Below, in pieces: positions 45,863 through 56,348 of a stretch of DNA of 64,000 nt. Numbering within the stretch: position 1 is the stretch's first letter; each line of letters opens with the position of its first letter. The position numbers and the translations under genes are program-made. The notes below the pieces were generated by a model, which worked only from the letters and a program-made list of their open reading frames with translations, searched no databases and was not told the origin of the DNA. The stretch covers positions 9,110 through 73,109 of the forward strand of contig JAWLBX010000017.1 of NCBI GenBank assembly GCA_041687435.1, read 5' to 3'. This stretch comes from JACKII01 sp041687435. Lineage in GTDB: Bacteria; Pseudomonadota; Alphaproteobacteria; Bin95.

Positions 45863-46801
45863 ATGACTGCTCATCATCTCCTCTCCAATCCTTCCACCTG
45901 CCACTGGGGCTATTTCGCGCCTGATCTTGCCCCCGCCCTGGAAATCGAATCCGGCGAGCGGGTGGTGATCGAGACCATCTCCGGTGCGCCGGCTGTTCTG
46001 CCAAAAGGCCCGGAATGGGATGTATTGCCAGAGCACGCTGCGATCCATGCGGAATGCCCCCTACCGCTCGGTAACGGCCATATCCTGACCGGGCCGGTCG
46101 CGGTCAAGACCGCGGAACCGGGCGACGTACTGCAGATCGACGTGGAGAAGATCGACCTGCGCACCAACTGGGGCTGGAACATTATCCGGCCCCTTGCGGG
46201 CGCCCTGCCGGAGGATTTTCACGAGACGACGCTGCTGCACATCCATCTGGAAAAGGAAAAGCGCGAGGCAAATCTGCCTTGGGGCACTGACCTGAAGCTC
46301 AGCCCCTTCTTCGGCGTCATGGGCGTTGCTCCGCCAAGCGAATGGGGCATGGTCACATCCATCGTTCCGCGCGCCATGGGCGGCAATCTGGACTGCAAGG
46401 AGCTTGGCGAGGGCACGACGCTCTATCTGCCCGTGTTCCAGCCAGGCGGCCTGTTCAGCGCCGGCGACGGCCATGCCCTGCAGGGCGATGGCGAGGTGAA
46501 TGTGACAGCCATCGAAACCTCGCTTACCGGCACCTTCCGGCTGACCGTGCGCAAGGACATGCACCTTTTCATGCCGATGGCGGAAACGCCGACGCACTAC
46601 ATAACTTTTGGTATCGACCCAGACCTCGATCAAGCGGCCAAGCAGGCCTTGCGGGCCATGATCGATCTGATTTGCGAGCGCAAGAACCTCAGCCGCGAGC
46701 AGGCCTATGCGCTCTGTTCTATCACCTGCGACTTGCGCATCAGCCAGATCGTCAACCAGCACAAGGGCGTGCATGCCATGCTGCCGAAGGAGGCGCTATA
46801 A
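45863..46801 (+). CDS. Acetamidase/formamidase family protein
   Basis: A 312-residue amidase of the FmdA/AmdA family. Signatures are SNPSTCHWGYFAPDLAPAL near the N-terminus, GHILTGPVAVKTAEPGDVL, FFGVMGVAPP and GGNLDCKELGEGTTLYLPV, and the C-terminal YALCSITCDLRISQIVN. The enzyme should hydrolyse formamide or acetamide to ammonia and the acid. It starts 3 bases after the HupE/UreJ stop. The association with formaldehyde dehydrogenase suggests handling of one-carbon nitrogen compounds, which is inference. Confidence 0.92.
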   Translation: MTAHHLLSNPSTCHWGYFAPDLAPALEIESGERVVIETISGAPAVLPKGPEWDVLPEHAAIHAECPLPLGNGHILTGPVAVKTAEPGDVLQIDVEKIDLRTNWGWNIIRPLAGALPEDFHETTLLHIHLEKEKREANLPWGTDLKLSPFFGVMGVAPPSEWGMVTSIVPRAMGGNLDCKELGEGTTLYLPVFQPGGLFSAGDGHALQGDGEVNVTAIETSLTGTFRLTVRKDMHLFMPMAETPTHYITFGIDPDLDQAAKQALRAMIDLICERKNLSREQAYALCSITCDLRISQIVNQHKGVHAMLPKEAL

Positions 46802-46876
46802 AAGGCGGTCTCGTTTCTGTAACAGGGCTGGGGTAGCCCTTTATGGCTCCCCCTCCCCGCACACCAGAGTCCGCCC

Positions 46877-47707
46877 ATGACTGCCGACCTGCGCCTTGCC
46901 ATCGTTACAGACATTCACCATGGACCGCCAAAGCTGACCAAGCGCGGCGACCGGGCGCTGGACCTTCTGGACGGGTTTTTGGACTTCTGCGCCGCCTGGG
47001 GGCCGGACCTTATCATTGAGATGGGCGACCGCATCAACGACCAGGACCGCGAAACCGACCGCCGCCTGCTGTCAGAGGTGGCGGCGAGATTCCGGGGCCT
47101 GAACACACCACGCGCCCATCTGGATGGCAATCACGACAGCGGCTTTCTGCTGCCTGAGGATAACGCCGCAGCTTTGGGCACGGGCGGCCACGCCAGCCGT
47201 GACCTGAACGGCTATCATCTGGTGTTCTGGAACGCCTCCACCAAGATCCCACTGCCGGAGCCATTCCGTCCGTCAGCGGCGGATTTGGAATGGCTGGCGG
47301 CCGACCTCTCGGCAACGAACCTGCCCACCATCGTTTTCAGCCATGTACCGGTGAGCGGCGCCAGCATGGTTGGCAACTATTGGTTCGGAAACAAGCCGCA
47401 ACATGCAACCTACCCCAATGCGGCGGACGTGCGGGCGATCATCGGGGAAAGCCGCCGCGTCGTGCTCTGCGCAGCGGGCCATGTGCATTGGAATTCGCTG
47501 CATCAAGCCGATGGCGTTCCGCACATCACCATCCAGTCCCTGACCGAGAGTTTCACCACCGGCGGCGAGCCTGCAGGGGCCTGGGCAACGCTGGAGATCG
47601 GCGGCGGAGAAATCCGCTGGCAGACTCTCGGGCTCGATCCAATCCACATGGTCCTGCCGCTGCGACCCATCGGGCACCGGTGGTCCGAGCCATTGCCCGC
47701 ACGATAG
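46877..47707 (+). CDS. Calcineurin-like metallophosphoesterase
   Basis: A 276-residue metallophosphoesterase. The five metal-binding blocks are visible: AIVTDIHHG (residues 9-17), EMGDRINDQD, DGNHDSGF, FSHVPVSG and CAAGHVHWNSL. This arrangement is that of cyclic nucleotide or phosphodiester hydrolases; the substrate is unknown. It follows the amidase by 75 bases, in the same direction, and may be the last gene of the frmA-led run. No signal peptide, so cytoplasmic. Confidence 0.87.
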   Translation: MTADLRLAIVTDIHHGPPKLTKRGDRALDLLDGFLDFCAAWGPDLIIEMGDRINDQDRETDRRLLSEVAARFRGLNTPRAHLDGNHDSGFLLPEDNAAALGTGGHASRDLNGYHLVFWNASTKIPLPEPFRPSAADLEWLAADLSATNLPTIVFSHVPVSGASMVGNYWFGNKPQHATYPNAADVRAIIGESRRVVLCAAGHVHWNSLHQADGVPHITIQSLTESFTTGGEPAGAWATLEIGGGEIRWQTLGLDPIHMVLPLRPIGHRWSEPLPAR

Positions 47708-47837
47708 CTTTGCACACCGTGCCAACGAAAACGGCAAAGGTCGCAAACCTGTGATCCACGTTACTGCCACGAATTCCTGGGCACCCTATGGTTAACGGCA
47801 AGAAAAAGGTCGTTGAGGGTTTTGAGGAGTTCAACCG

Positions 47838-48083
47838 ATGCAAGGACTGAAAGCCACAGCACTGATCTTCGCCACCGCCGCCTTTGCCTTAGTGGCCACG
47901 GTTTCGGCCCATGCCGACGGGCAACAAACACCGCCCAAGGCCGAAGCGACCGAACTGCGTTGGGATACAATCGCCGCAGAGGGCCAGCGCTTTCACGAGC
48001 AGCGTGAGACAAAGGCCAACGGCAGCACCGGCAACTCCAAGAATTTCATGGCCATGGCCATGGCTGCGCGGGAAGCGCGGTAG
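47838..48083 (+). CDS. Small exported hypothetical protein
   Basis: An 81-residue protein with a clear signal peptide (MQGLKATALIFATAAFALVATVSAHA, cleavage near residue 26) and a mature part of about 55 residues that is hydrophilic with no cysteine. The start has TTTGAGGAG upstream. No family recognised. It stands alone between the metallophosphoesterase and the amidohydrolase. Confidence 0.65.
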   Translation: MQGLKATALIFATAAFALVATVSAHADGQQTPPKAEATELRWDTIAAEGQRFHEQRETKANGSTGNSKNFMAMAMAAREAR

Positions 48084-48180
48084 GCTCGCCAACACCCGGG
48101 ATAGGGGACCATTGACGACGGCGGCCAGGGCAGGCCTATTTGATGGCAATTCGTAAATGCTTCCGCCGGAGCCGCCAGCC

Positions 48181-49872
48181 ATGCATGACCTTGTGATTCG
48201 CAATGCCACTCTGATCGACGGAACCGGTGCGGAACGGCGAATTGCCGACGTGGCGGTCTCAGGCGAGATCATCGCCGAGGTCGGGCGCAACCTGGGCCCA
48301 GGCAGGCGTGAGATCGATGCCGAAGGGCTGATCCTGACGCCCGGCTGGGTCGACATCCACACCCACTACGATGGCCAGGCCACCTGGGATCCGTACATGA
48401 CGCCCTCCTCCTACCACGGCGTCACCACCGCCGTGTTCGGCAATTGCGGCGTCGGGTTCGCGCCCGTGCGCAAAGGGTCGGAGACCTATCTGATCAACCT
48501 GATGGAAGGTGTCGAAGATATCCCGGAAACCGTGCTGGCCGAAGGCATGGACTTCACCTGGGAAAGCTTTCCGCAATATCTCGACACGCTGGCAACCATG
48601 CCGCGGGTCATGGATATCGGCGCACAAATGCCCCACGCCGCCCTTCGCTTTTACGTGATGGGCGAAAGCGGCGCTGACCACGCCCAAATGCCGACCGAGG
48701 AGGAAATCGGCGAGATGGGCCGCCTGCTGGAAGAGGCATTACACGCCGGCGCGCTCGGCTTCACCACCTCCCGCACAGTGAAACATCGAGCCAAGGATGG
48801 CCGCGCGACTCCCACCCTGAGCGCTGCCGAGCCGGAACTTGCCGGCCTTGCGCTCGCAATGAAACGGGCGGGCAAAGGCGTGATCGAAGTAAACAGCGAT
48901 TTCGGCGAGGGCGACTTCGCCTATGTGCGTCAGGCTGCCGAACTGGCCGGGCGACCGCTTTCCGTGTTGCTGCTACAGGTGGATAACGCGCCGGACCTGT
49001 GGCGCGAGACCCTGGACCAAATCGAACAGGCCAATCGCGACGGGCTGCATGTGACCGGTCAAGTAGGCTCGCGCTTCATCGGAATGGTGATGGGGCTGGA
49101 GACAACGGTAAACCCGTTTGTCAGCCACCCGGCCTGGAAGGCCATGGAGAACCTCAGCCCAGGCGACCGGTTCCGCAAGATCGCACACGACCCGGACTTG
49201 CGCCGCACTCTGTGGCAGGACTTGCCGGACAACGGCCATACCCGATGGCTCGGCAAGGCTCTGGAACGCGCCTTCGTGCTGGGGCCGGATATGAATTACG
49301 AGCCTGATCCGGAGGACGCGGTCGCGCTGCAGGCCGAAGGCACTGGCCGCGACCGTTTCGATTTGGCGCTGGAACTGATGCTGGAGAATGGTGGCAAGGG
49401 GTTGCTGATCCACCCGTTCGAGAACTACACCGCCGGAAATCTGGACAATGTCCGCACCATGTTGAGCCATCCAAACTGCATTGCAGGCCTGGCGGATGCG
49501 GGAGCGCATGTCGGCGTCATCGCCGACCATTCTTCAGCGACCACATTGCTGACCCTCTGGGGCCGTGACCGCACCCGTGGCGAACGGCTGCCGCTGGAGT
49601 TCCTGGTGCGCAAGCAGACCATGGATACCGCGCTGGCCTATGGCTTCGCCGACCGCGGCGTGGTCGCGCCGGGCAAGCGGGCCGACCTGAATCTGATCGA
49701 CTTCGACCGGCTGCGCGTCACCGCGCCGGAGGTTGTCTACGACCTGCCCGCCGGCGGCAAGCGGCTGGTGCAAAAGGCGGAAGGCTACCGCCACACTTTC
49801 TGCGCCGGGGTCGAAACGGTGCGGGATGGCGCCTTCACCGGCGCCCTGCCAGGGCGGCTGGTTCGGGGTTAA
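48181..49872 (+). CDS. Amidohydrolase of the N-acyl-D-amino-acid deacylase type
   Basis: A 563-residue amidohydrolase from the ATG at 48181, preceded by CGGAG, giving MHDLVIRNATLIDGTGAERR; an in-frame start at 48157 is possible. The metal site HTH is in PGWVDIHTHYDGQATWDP. The GNCGVGFAPVRKG segment and the LADAGAHVGVIADHSSAT region with the catalytic aspartate are typical of D-aminoacylases. The product would hydrolyse N-acyl-D-amino acids, releasing the D-amino acid. It lacks a signal peptide. Confidence 0.9.
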   Translation: MHDLVIRNATLIDGTGAERRIADVAVSGEIIAEVGRNLGPGRREIDAEGLILTPGWVDIHTHYDGQATWDPYMTPSSYHGVTTAVFGNCGVGFAPVRKGSETYLINLMEGVEDIPETVLAEGMDFTWESFPQYLDTLATMPRVMDIGAQMPHAALRFYVMGESGADHAQMPTEEEIGEMGRLLEEALHAGALGFTTSRTVKHRAKDGRATPTLSAAEPELAGLALAMKRAGKGVIEVNSDFGEGDFAYVRQAAELAGRPLSVLLLQVDNAPDLWRETLDQIEQANRDGLHVTGQVGSRFIGMVMGLETTVNPFVSHPAWKAMENLSPGDRFRKIAHDPDLRRTLWQDLPDNGHTRWLGKALERAFVLGPDMNYEPDPEDAVALQAEGTGRDRFDLALELMLENGGKGLLIHPFENYTAGNLDNVRTMLSHPNCIAGLADAGAHVGVIADHSSATTLLTLWGRDRTRGERLPLEFLVRKQTMDTALAYGFADRGVVAPGKRADLNLIDFDRLRVTAPEVVYDLPAGGKRLVQKAEGYRHTFCAGVETVRDGAFTGALPGRLVRG

Positions 49873-49878
49873 TGCCCC

Positions 49879-50661
49879 TCAGCGGCGCAGTACGGCCTCC
49901 ATCCGGGTTTTGATGGCAGGCGGCATGCCCCAACTGTAATCCTCCATGATCCTCGTCATGACCTCATGGAGTTTCGCGCGTGGCAGGGATTCGGTTCCGG
50001 GCGGCAGTTCCCGGGCAACTGCTGTCAGAAGCCGGTGAATCTCCGCGACATTGTGATATTCCGGCCAAGCTTCCTCCGCCGCGGCGAACGCATCACGCGC
50101 CGCCGGGATGTCATTGTTGAGCAAGGCTTCAAACCCTAGCCGCTCCAGCGTTGGCGCATCCCGGGCACCAGGCAGAATGTTTGCAATCGTCTGGCTGCGG
50201 GAGGTGAAATAGGCCTCCTGCTCGATCCGAGGCTGCCGAACGGCGGCAACCGGCGGCTCTCGCGGGGGACGGTCCTCAGACCGCGGTTCGCCAACCGATG
50301 GTCGATCCACCGGTTCTGGCGGGTCTTGCCGCCTGGGCGTTCCATCGCTGGCGGACATCACGGCGGCATACGTCTCTGCTTCACTAAACTCCGCTGCGAG
50401 GGCTTTCTTGTAACTCGTTAAATCCACACCGATTTGATCGGCCACATTCAATGATTCCCAGTACTGGACAAAACGGATTCGCTCGTCCAACGATCCCCTG
50501 GTAGCAAGCTCAACATAGCGGCCGAGAAATTCGCGCAGATAGCGCTCGCGCTCTATCTGAAGCTGTCCGTGCTGGTATGCCGTTGTGCCAAGAAAGGTGG
50601 CCAAGGCCAATGCACCACCCCCCACCAGCCAACGGATGAGTTCCTTGCCGAGATCGTTCAT
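49879..50661 (-). CDS. Membrane-anchored hypothetical protein
   Basis: A 260-residue protein with one N-terminal membrane segment (WLVGGGALALATFLGTTAY, residues 11-29). A charged helical region follows, then a proline/arginine-rich linker (near residues 110-145) and a C-terminal part that looks like two alpha-helical hairpins (ALLNNDIPAARDAFAAAEEAWP, then the HRLLTAVAREL segment), reminiscent of tetratricopeptide repeats. No family recognised. It converges on the amidohydrolase with a 6-base gap. The AT-rich gap upstream holds its promoter. Confidence 0.75.
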   Translation of the reverse strand: MNDLGKELIRWLVGGGALALATFLGTTAYQHGQLQIERERYLREFLGRYVELATRGSLDERIRFVQYWESLNVADQIGVDLTSYKKALAAEFSEAETYAAVMSASDGTPRRQDPPEPVDRPSVGEPRSEDRPPREPPVAAVRQPRIEQEAYFTSRSQTIANILPGARDAPTLERLGFEALLNNDIPAARDAFAAAEEAWPEYHNVAEIHRLLTAVARELPPGTESLPRAKLHEVMTRIMEDYSWGMPPAIKTRMEAVLRR

Positions 50662-51049
50662 GGCGGCCTCCTGGTCCTACTGCCCCTTTGCGTCTTTCGC
50701 GCAGGCAAAGCCATGTTTGCAGATGCGCAGCCGCCGTGCCATATCCTCTTGCGGGCGACCGCGGAAAGCTCGCTGGATGGCCGTGTGACGGTCACCGACC
50801 TCGCCCTAACAGTAAATAGCGATTTTTATCATATTTTTCAATTATCTATATATTTTTTTCAAATTTATTTATTTAATAAATCAATGCAATGCCCAGCCAA
50901 GCCGACGCCCATGGATAAGGCCTACCCGGCACAAGTTAATTAATTATCTTTGTCATTATTTTATACCATCATATTGTTATAATTATATTTTTCAAACTCC
51001 GCAGCCGCCCCGCTCCACAACAACAGACTTAAGCGGGGCGGCATCGCTC
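50662..51049. other. AT-rich intergenic region
   Basis: About 390 bases with no supportable gene. Two stretches, roughly 50815-50885 and 50935-50995, are almost entirely A and T, in sharp contrast to the GC-rich surroundings, and contain ATTTATTTAATAAAT and TTAATTAATTA. No transposase or integrase fragment is visible. It lies upstream of the reverse-strand gene at 50661 and downstream of tldD. Confidence 0.6.
51004..51042 (-). terminator. Hairpin after tldD, probable terminator
   Basis: Perfect 11-bp arms GCCGCCCCGCT (51004-51014) and AGCGGGGCGGC (51032-51042) with a 17-base loop, 8 bases past the tldD stop on the reverse strand. The T-rich tract (TTTGAAAAA) begins some bases later, so termination is likely but not textbook. 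Confidence 0.6.
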
Positions 51050-52483
51050 CTACGATCCCGTCCCACCCACGGTCATGGCGGACAGCAGCATGCTCGGCTG
51101 GCCGACGCCAACCGGCACTCCCTGCCCGCTCTTGCCGCAGGTGCCGATGCCGTCGTCCAGCGCCATGTCGTTGGCGACCATCGTCACCTTGGTCAGCGCA
51201 TCCGGGCCGTTGCCAACCAAGGTGGCATCCTTCACCGGCGCGGTCACCTTGCCGTTCTCGATCAGATACGCCTCCGACGCACTGAAGGTGAATTTGCCGT
51301 TGGTGATATCGACCGCGCCGCCACCAAAATTCACGGCATAAAGCCCGCGGTCGACCCGTGCGATCAGTTCGGCGGGATCATAAGAGCCGGACAGTGCGTA
51401 GGTATTGGTCATGCGTGGCATCGGCGCGTGGGCAAACGACTGGCGGCGTCCGTTGCCGGTAGAGGTCACCCCCATCAACCGGGCGTTCTGACGGTCCTGC
51501 ATATAGCCGACCAGCCGGCCGTTCTCGATCAGCACGGTGCATTGGGAGGGCGTGCCCTCGTCGTCGATGGAAAGCGAGCCGCGGCGGTCGGCAATCGTGC
51601 CGTCATCGACAACAGTCACGCCCTCGGCCGCCACCATCTGCCCCATCAGGCCGGCAAAGGCAGATGTCTTCTTGCGGTTAAAGTCTCCCTCCAGGCCATG
51701 CCCCACAGCCTCGTGCAGCATGACACCCGGCCAGCCCGGACCAAGGACCACGGGCATCTCGCCGGCCGGCGCCGGAACGGCATCCAGCTTGATCAGCGCC
51801 TGGCGCAGCGCATCATCCACCTGTGCCCGCCATGCCGATTCGGTGAGGAAGGGCGCCAGCAGGGCCCTGGCACCCCGGCCGTTGGATCCGGTCTCCATCT
51901 TGTCGCCGCTGAGCACGGTGACAGCGACGTTGATTCGGACGAGCGGGCGCACGTCGGCAACACGCATTCCGTCCGGTCGGATGATCTGCACCGCCTGCCA
52001 TTCATTCGCAATAGAGGCGGAAACCTGGGCAACCCGCGGGTCGCAGCCGCGGGCGTAGGCGTCGATTGCCTCCAGCACCCGCACCTTCTCCACAAAGGCA
52101 ATCTCGTCCAGCGGGTTACCCTCACCGTAGAGTAACCGGTTGGTGTTGGCTGGCGCCAGCGCCAGAGTGCCACCATGGCCGGATGCAACGGCGCGCACCG
52201 TCTCGCTCGCCCGTTTCAGCGCAGCTTCCGAAAGTTCGCTGGCGTGCGCATAGGCCGTGGTTTCGCCTGCAACCGCACGCAATCCAAACCCCTGAGAGAG
52301 ATCGTAACTGGCCGTCTTCAGCTTGCCATCATCAAAGGCCAGCGCCTCGCTCGCCCGGTATTCGAGAAACAGTTCGCCATCGTCGGCACCGGCCGTCGCG
52401 GCCGCGACCAGCCGCTCCGCAGCGCTGCGATCCAGACCGGCAGAGCCGAAGAACAGGGCATCAGTTGTGGCAAGATGGCTCAC
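51050..52483 (-). CDS. tldD: Metalloprotease TldD
   Basis: A 477-residue TldD, the partner of TldE/PmbA in a zinc protease that trims unfolded peptides and matures ribosomally made natural products. The zinc motif HEAVGH is at 257-262, in GVMLHEAVGHGLEGDF. Other signatures are SNGRGARALLAPF, TVVDDGTIADRRGSLSIDDEGTPSQCTVLIENG and MTNTYALSGSYDPAELIA. The start is a GTG at 52483 with AAAGGAA upstream. The TldE gene is not in the window. It is divergent from the cytochrome oxidase operon. Confidence 0.96.
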   Translation of the reverse strand: MSHLATTDALFFGSAGLDRSAAERLVAAATAGADDGELFLEYRASEALAFDDGKLKTASYDLSQGFGLRAVAGETTAYAHASELSEAALKRASETVRAVASGHGGTLALAPANTNRLLYGEGNPLDEIAFVEKVRVLEAIDAYARGCDPRVAQVSASIANEWQAVQIIRPDGMRVADVRPLVRINVAVTVLSGDKMETGSNGRGARALLAPFLTESAWRAQVDDALRQALIKLDAVPAPAGEMPVVLGPGWPGVMLHEAVGHGLEGDFNRKKTSAFAGLMGQMVAAEGVTVVDDGTIADRRGSLSIDDEGTPSQCTVLIENGRLVGYMQDRQNARLMGVTSTGNGRRQSFAHAPMPRMTNTYALSGSYDPAELIARVDRGLYAVNFGGGAVDITNGKFTFSASEAYLIENGKVTAPVKDATLVGNGPDALTKVTMVANDMALDDGIGTCGKSGQGVPVGVGQPSMLLSAMTVGGTGS

Positions 52484-52693
52484 TTAGCGGGTTCCTTTCG
52501 TAACAGCAGGGGCGGGCCAACTATACGTTAGCTGCGCCATTTATGCGATATAGGGGTGAAACCCGCGGAAATCCTGGACTTTTCGGTGACATCGGGTCGC
52601 ATCGCTTGGTGAGCGGCAAGCCGTATCCTCTGCCGAGAAACCAGCTCTGGCCCAACCGTACCCCCCTTTGCCCGCGCTTCACAGCGTGCGGGC

Positions 52694-53560
52694 ATGACCG
52701 GCCGGAGCGTTGACCGACAACGGAAGGACATCCGGATCGTGCGTGGCGGATTGATTCTGGGATTGACCGTAGCAGCAGGCGCCCTGCTGCTCGGCGATAT
52801 GGCGCTGGCAGGCCAGCCGCATAATTGGGGCCTCGGCCTGCAAGAGGCAGCAAGCCCCGTGATGGAAGACATCCGGTGGTTCCACAATAATATGTTACTG
52901 CCGATCATTACGGTCATCACACTCTTCGTGATGGCGTTAATGCTGTATGTGATGATCCGGTTCAGCAAGAAGAACAATCCGACCCCCTCCAGCTTCACCC
53001 ACAACACTGCGGTTGAGGTGCTCTGGACCGTCGTCCCGGTGCTGATCCTGGTGGCGATCGCCGTGCCTTCGTTCAAGCTGCTGTACAAGGCAGACCGGAT
53101 CGCTGATCCGGAAATGACGCTGAAGGTTACCGGGAACCAGTGGTATTGGAGCTACAGCTATCCGGACCACGGTGAATTTGAATTCGACAGCTACATGCTA
53201 GAAGATGCGGACCTGCCCGAGGGCGCGCCGCGCCTGCTGACCGTCGACAACAAGGTGGTGCTGCCGGTCGATACCAATATACGGATCCTGCTGACGGCTT
53301 CTGACGTGCTGCACAACTGGGCAATGCCGGCTTTTGGCATCAAAATCGATACGGTCCCAGGCCGCCTGCGCGAAACCTGGGTGCGCATTACCCGGGAAGG
53401 CACCTATTACGGCCAGTGCTCGGAACTGTGCGGCGTCCGGCACGCCTATATGCCGATCCAGGTCGAAGCGGTGTCGAAGGAAAAGTTCGAGGCCTGGGTG
53501 CAGCAAGCGCAAGCCCAGTATGGCGTTTCCGCGCCGACCAAACTTGCCGCAGCGCAATAA
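52694..53560 (+). CDS. coxB: Cytochrome c oxidase subunit II
   Basis: A 288-residue subunit II of the aa3-type oxidase. A signal-like segment (residues 18-38) is followed by two membrane helices (near 65-90 and 110-130) and a periplasmic cupredoxin domain. The CuA ligands lie in YGQCSELCGVRHAYMP plus the histidine of SDVLHNWAMP. GNQWYWSYSYPD is the electron-entry tryptophan region. The ATG at 52694 has no obvious ribosome site; a GTG at 52739 with AAGGA upstream would shorten the leader. First gene of the operon. Confidence 0.97.
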   Translation: MTGRSVDRQRKDIRIVRGGLILGLTVAAGALLLGDMALAGQPHNWGLGLQEAASPVMEDIRWFHNNMLLPIITVITLFVMALMLYVMIRFSKKNNPTPSSFTHNTAVEVLWTVVPVLILVAIAVPSFKLLYKADRIADPEMTLKVTGNQWYWSYSYPDHGEFEFDSYMLEDADLPEGAPRLLTVDNKVVLPVDTNIRILLTASDVLHNWAMPAFGIKIDTVPGRLRETWVRITREGTYYGQCSELCGVRHAYMPIQVEAVSKEKFEAWVQQAQAQYGVSAPTKLAAAQ

Positions 53561-53592
53561 GCGCCGGCTGACGATTCTCGTATCGAGGATGA

Positions 53593-55233
<1,641 letters not shown>

Positions 55234-55281
55234 GGGCGGGCTCACAGCCCCCTGGCTGAGCCGACGGAGCACCTGATCGCC

Positions 55282-56205
55282 ATGAGCGCCCCCACATCTG
55301 ACAACTGGCCCGCTGCCGGGATCGAAGTTCTCGCTCCGACCCCGTCTGCGGCCGACTTTATCGCGCTGCTGAAGCCGCGGGTGATGTCGCTGGTGGTGTT
55401 CACAGGCCTGACGGGCTTGGTCATGGCTCCAGGTTCCCTGCATCCTGTGCTGGCGTTGGTGGCGATCCTCTGCATCGCCGTCGGCGCTGGCGCTTCGGGT
55501 GCGATCAACATGTGGTATGATGCCGATATCGATGCGGTGATGGAGCGAACGGCCGACCGTCCGATTCCCGCGGGCCGCATGTTGCCCGAACAGGCGTTGA
55601 CCTTCGGCGTGATCCTTGCTGTCGGCTCTGTCGCGGTGATGGGGCTGGCGACCAATTGGGCCGCGGCGGCGCTGCTTGCCCTCACCATTGGCTTTTATGT
55701 GTTTGTCTACACGATGTTTCTGAAACGGCGGACGCCGCAGAATATCGTGATCGGCGGTGCAGCCGGCGCCTTTCCCCCCATGATCGGCTGGGCAGCCGTC
55801 AGCGGGGATGTTTCTGTTGGCAGCCTGGTGCTGTTCGCGCTGATCTTTTTCTGGACCCCGCCGCACTTCTGGGCGCTTGGCTTGGTTAAGTGCAAGGAGT
55901 ATGCCCGCGCAGGCGTGCCGATGCTGCCGGTCGTTGCCGGGGAAAAGGCAACGCTTCGGCAGATCCTGCTTTATAGCGTTATTCTTGCGCCGCTGGGCGT
56001 GCTGCCCGCATTGCTTGGCATGGCCAGTGCCGCGTATGGCATTGCCGCGGCCCTTCTGGGCGCGGTGTTCCTTGGTCTGGCAATCCGGCTGGCAATGAAA
56101 CCCAGCAACAAGCTGGCGATGACACTGTTCGGCTATTCGATCCTTTATCTTTTCCTGCTGTTCGCCTGGATGTTGGGCGAGCACATTCTGGGAGTCTGGG
56201 CGTAA
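55282..56205 (+). CDS. ctaB: Protohaem IX farnesyltransferase
   Basis: A 307-residue UbiA-family prenyltransferase making haem O from haem B for the oxidase. Nine hydrophobic segments; the prenyl diphosphate/magnesium motif is [20 protein letters not shown] (residues 75-94), and the second motif is in [20 protein letters not shown]. Length is typical. It is in the oxidase operon, 48 bases after ctaD, and its stop shares a base with the small coxF-like gene. Confidence 0.96.
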   Translation: MSAPTSDNWPAAGIEVLAPTPSAADFIALLKPRVMSLVVFTGLTGLVMAPGSLHPVLALVAILCIAVGAGASGAINMWYDADIDAVMERTADRPIPAGRMLPEQALTFGVILAVGSVAVMGLATNWAAAALLALTIGFYVFVYTMFLKRRTPQNIVIGGAAGAFPPMIGWAAVSGDVSVGSLVLFALIFFWTPPHFWALGLVKCKEYARAGVPMLPVVAGEKATLRQILLYSVILAPLGVLPALLGMASAAYGIAAALLGAVFLGLAIRLAMKPSNKLAMTLFGYSILYLFLLFAWMLGEHILGVWA

Positions 56206-56348
56206 TGGCCAGCCGCGACCCACGCGACACCGAACGCCGCCGCCGGCAACGCAGCCGCAATCTTGCCCTGCTGGCCGTTCTGGTGGGCGTGTTCATCCTG
56301 TTCTACGTCATGACTGTCGTGCAGTTCGGAGGAGGAATGCCCTCATGA
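56205..56348 (+). CDS. Small membrane protein between ctaB and ctaG (CoxF-like)
   Basis: A 47-residue ORF: an arginine-rich N-terminus (ERRRRQRSRN) followed by one hydrophobic segment (LALLAVLVGVFILFYVMTVV). Its ATG at 56205 overlaps the ctaB stop and its stop overlaps the ctaG start as ATGA, so it is translated within the operon. Small single-helix proteins occupy this position in many alphaproteobacterial oxidase operons. A role in oxidase assembly is inferred from position only. It is below the length cut-off of routine ORF calling. Confidence 0.8.
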   Translation: MASRDPRDTERRRRQRSRNLALLAVLVGVFILFYVMTVVQFGGGMPS

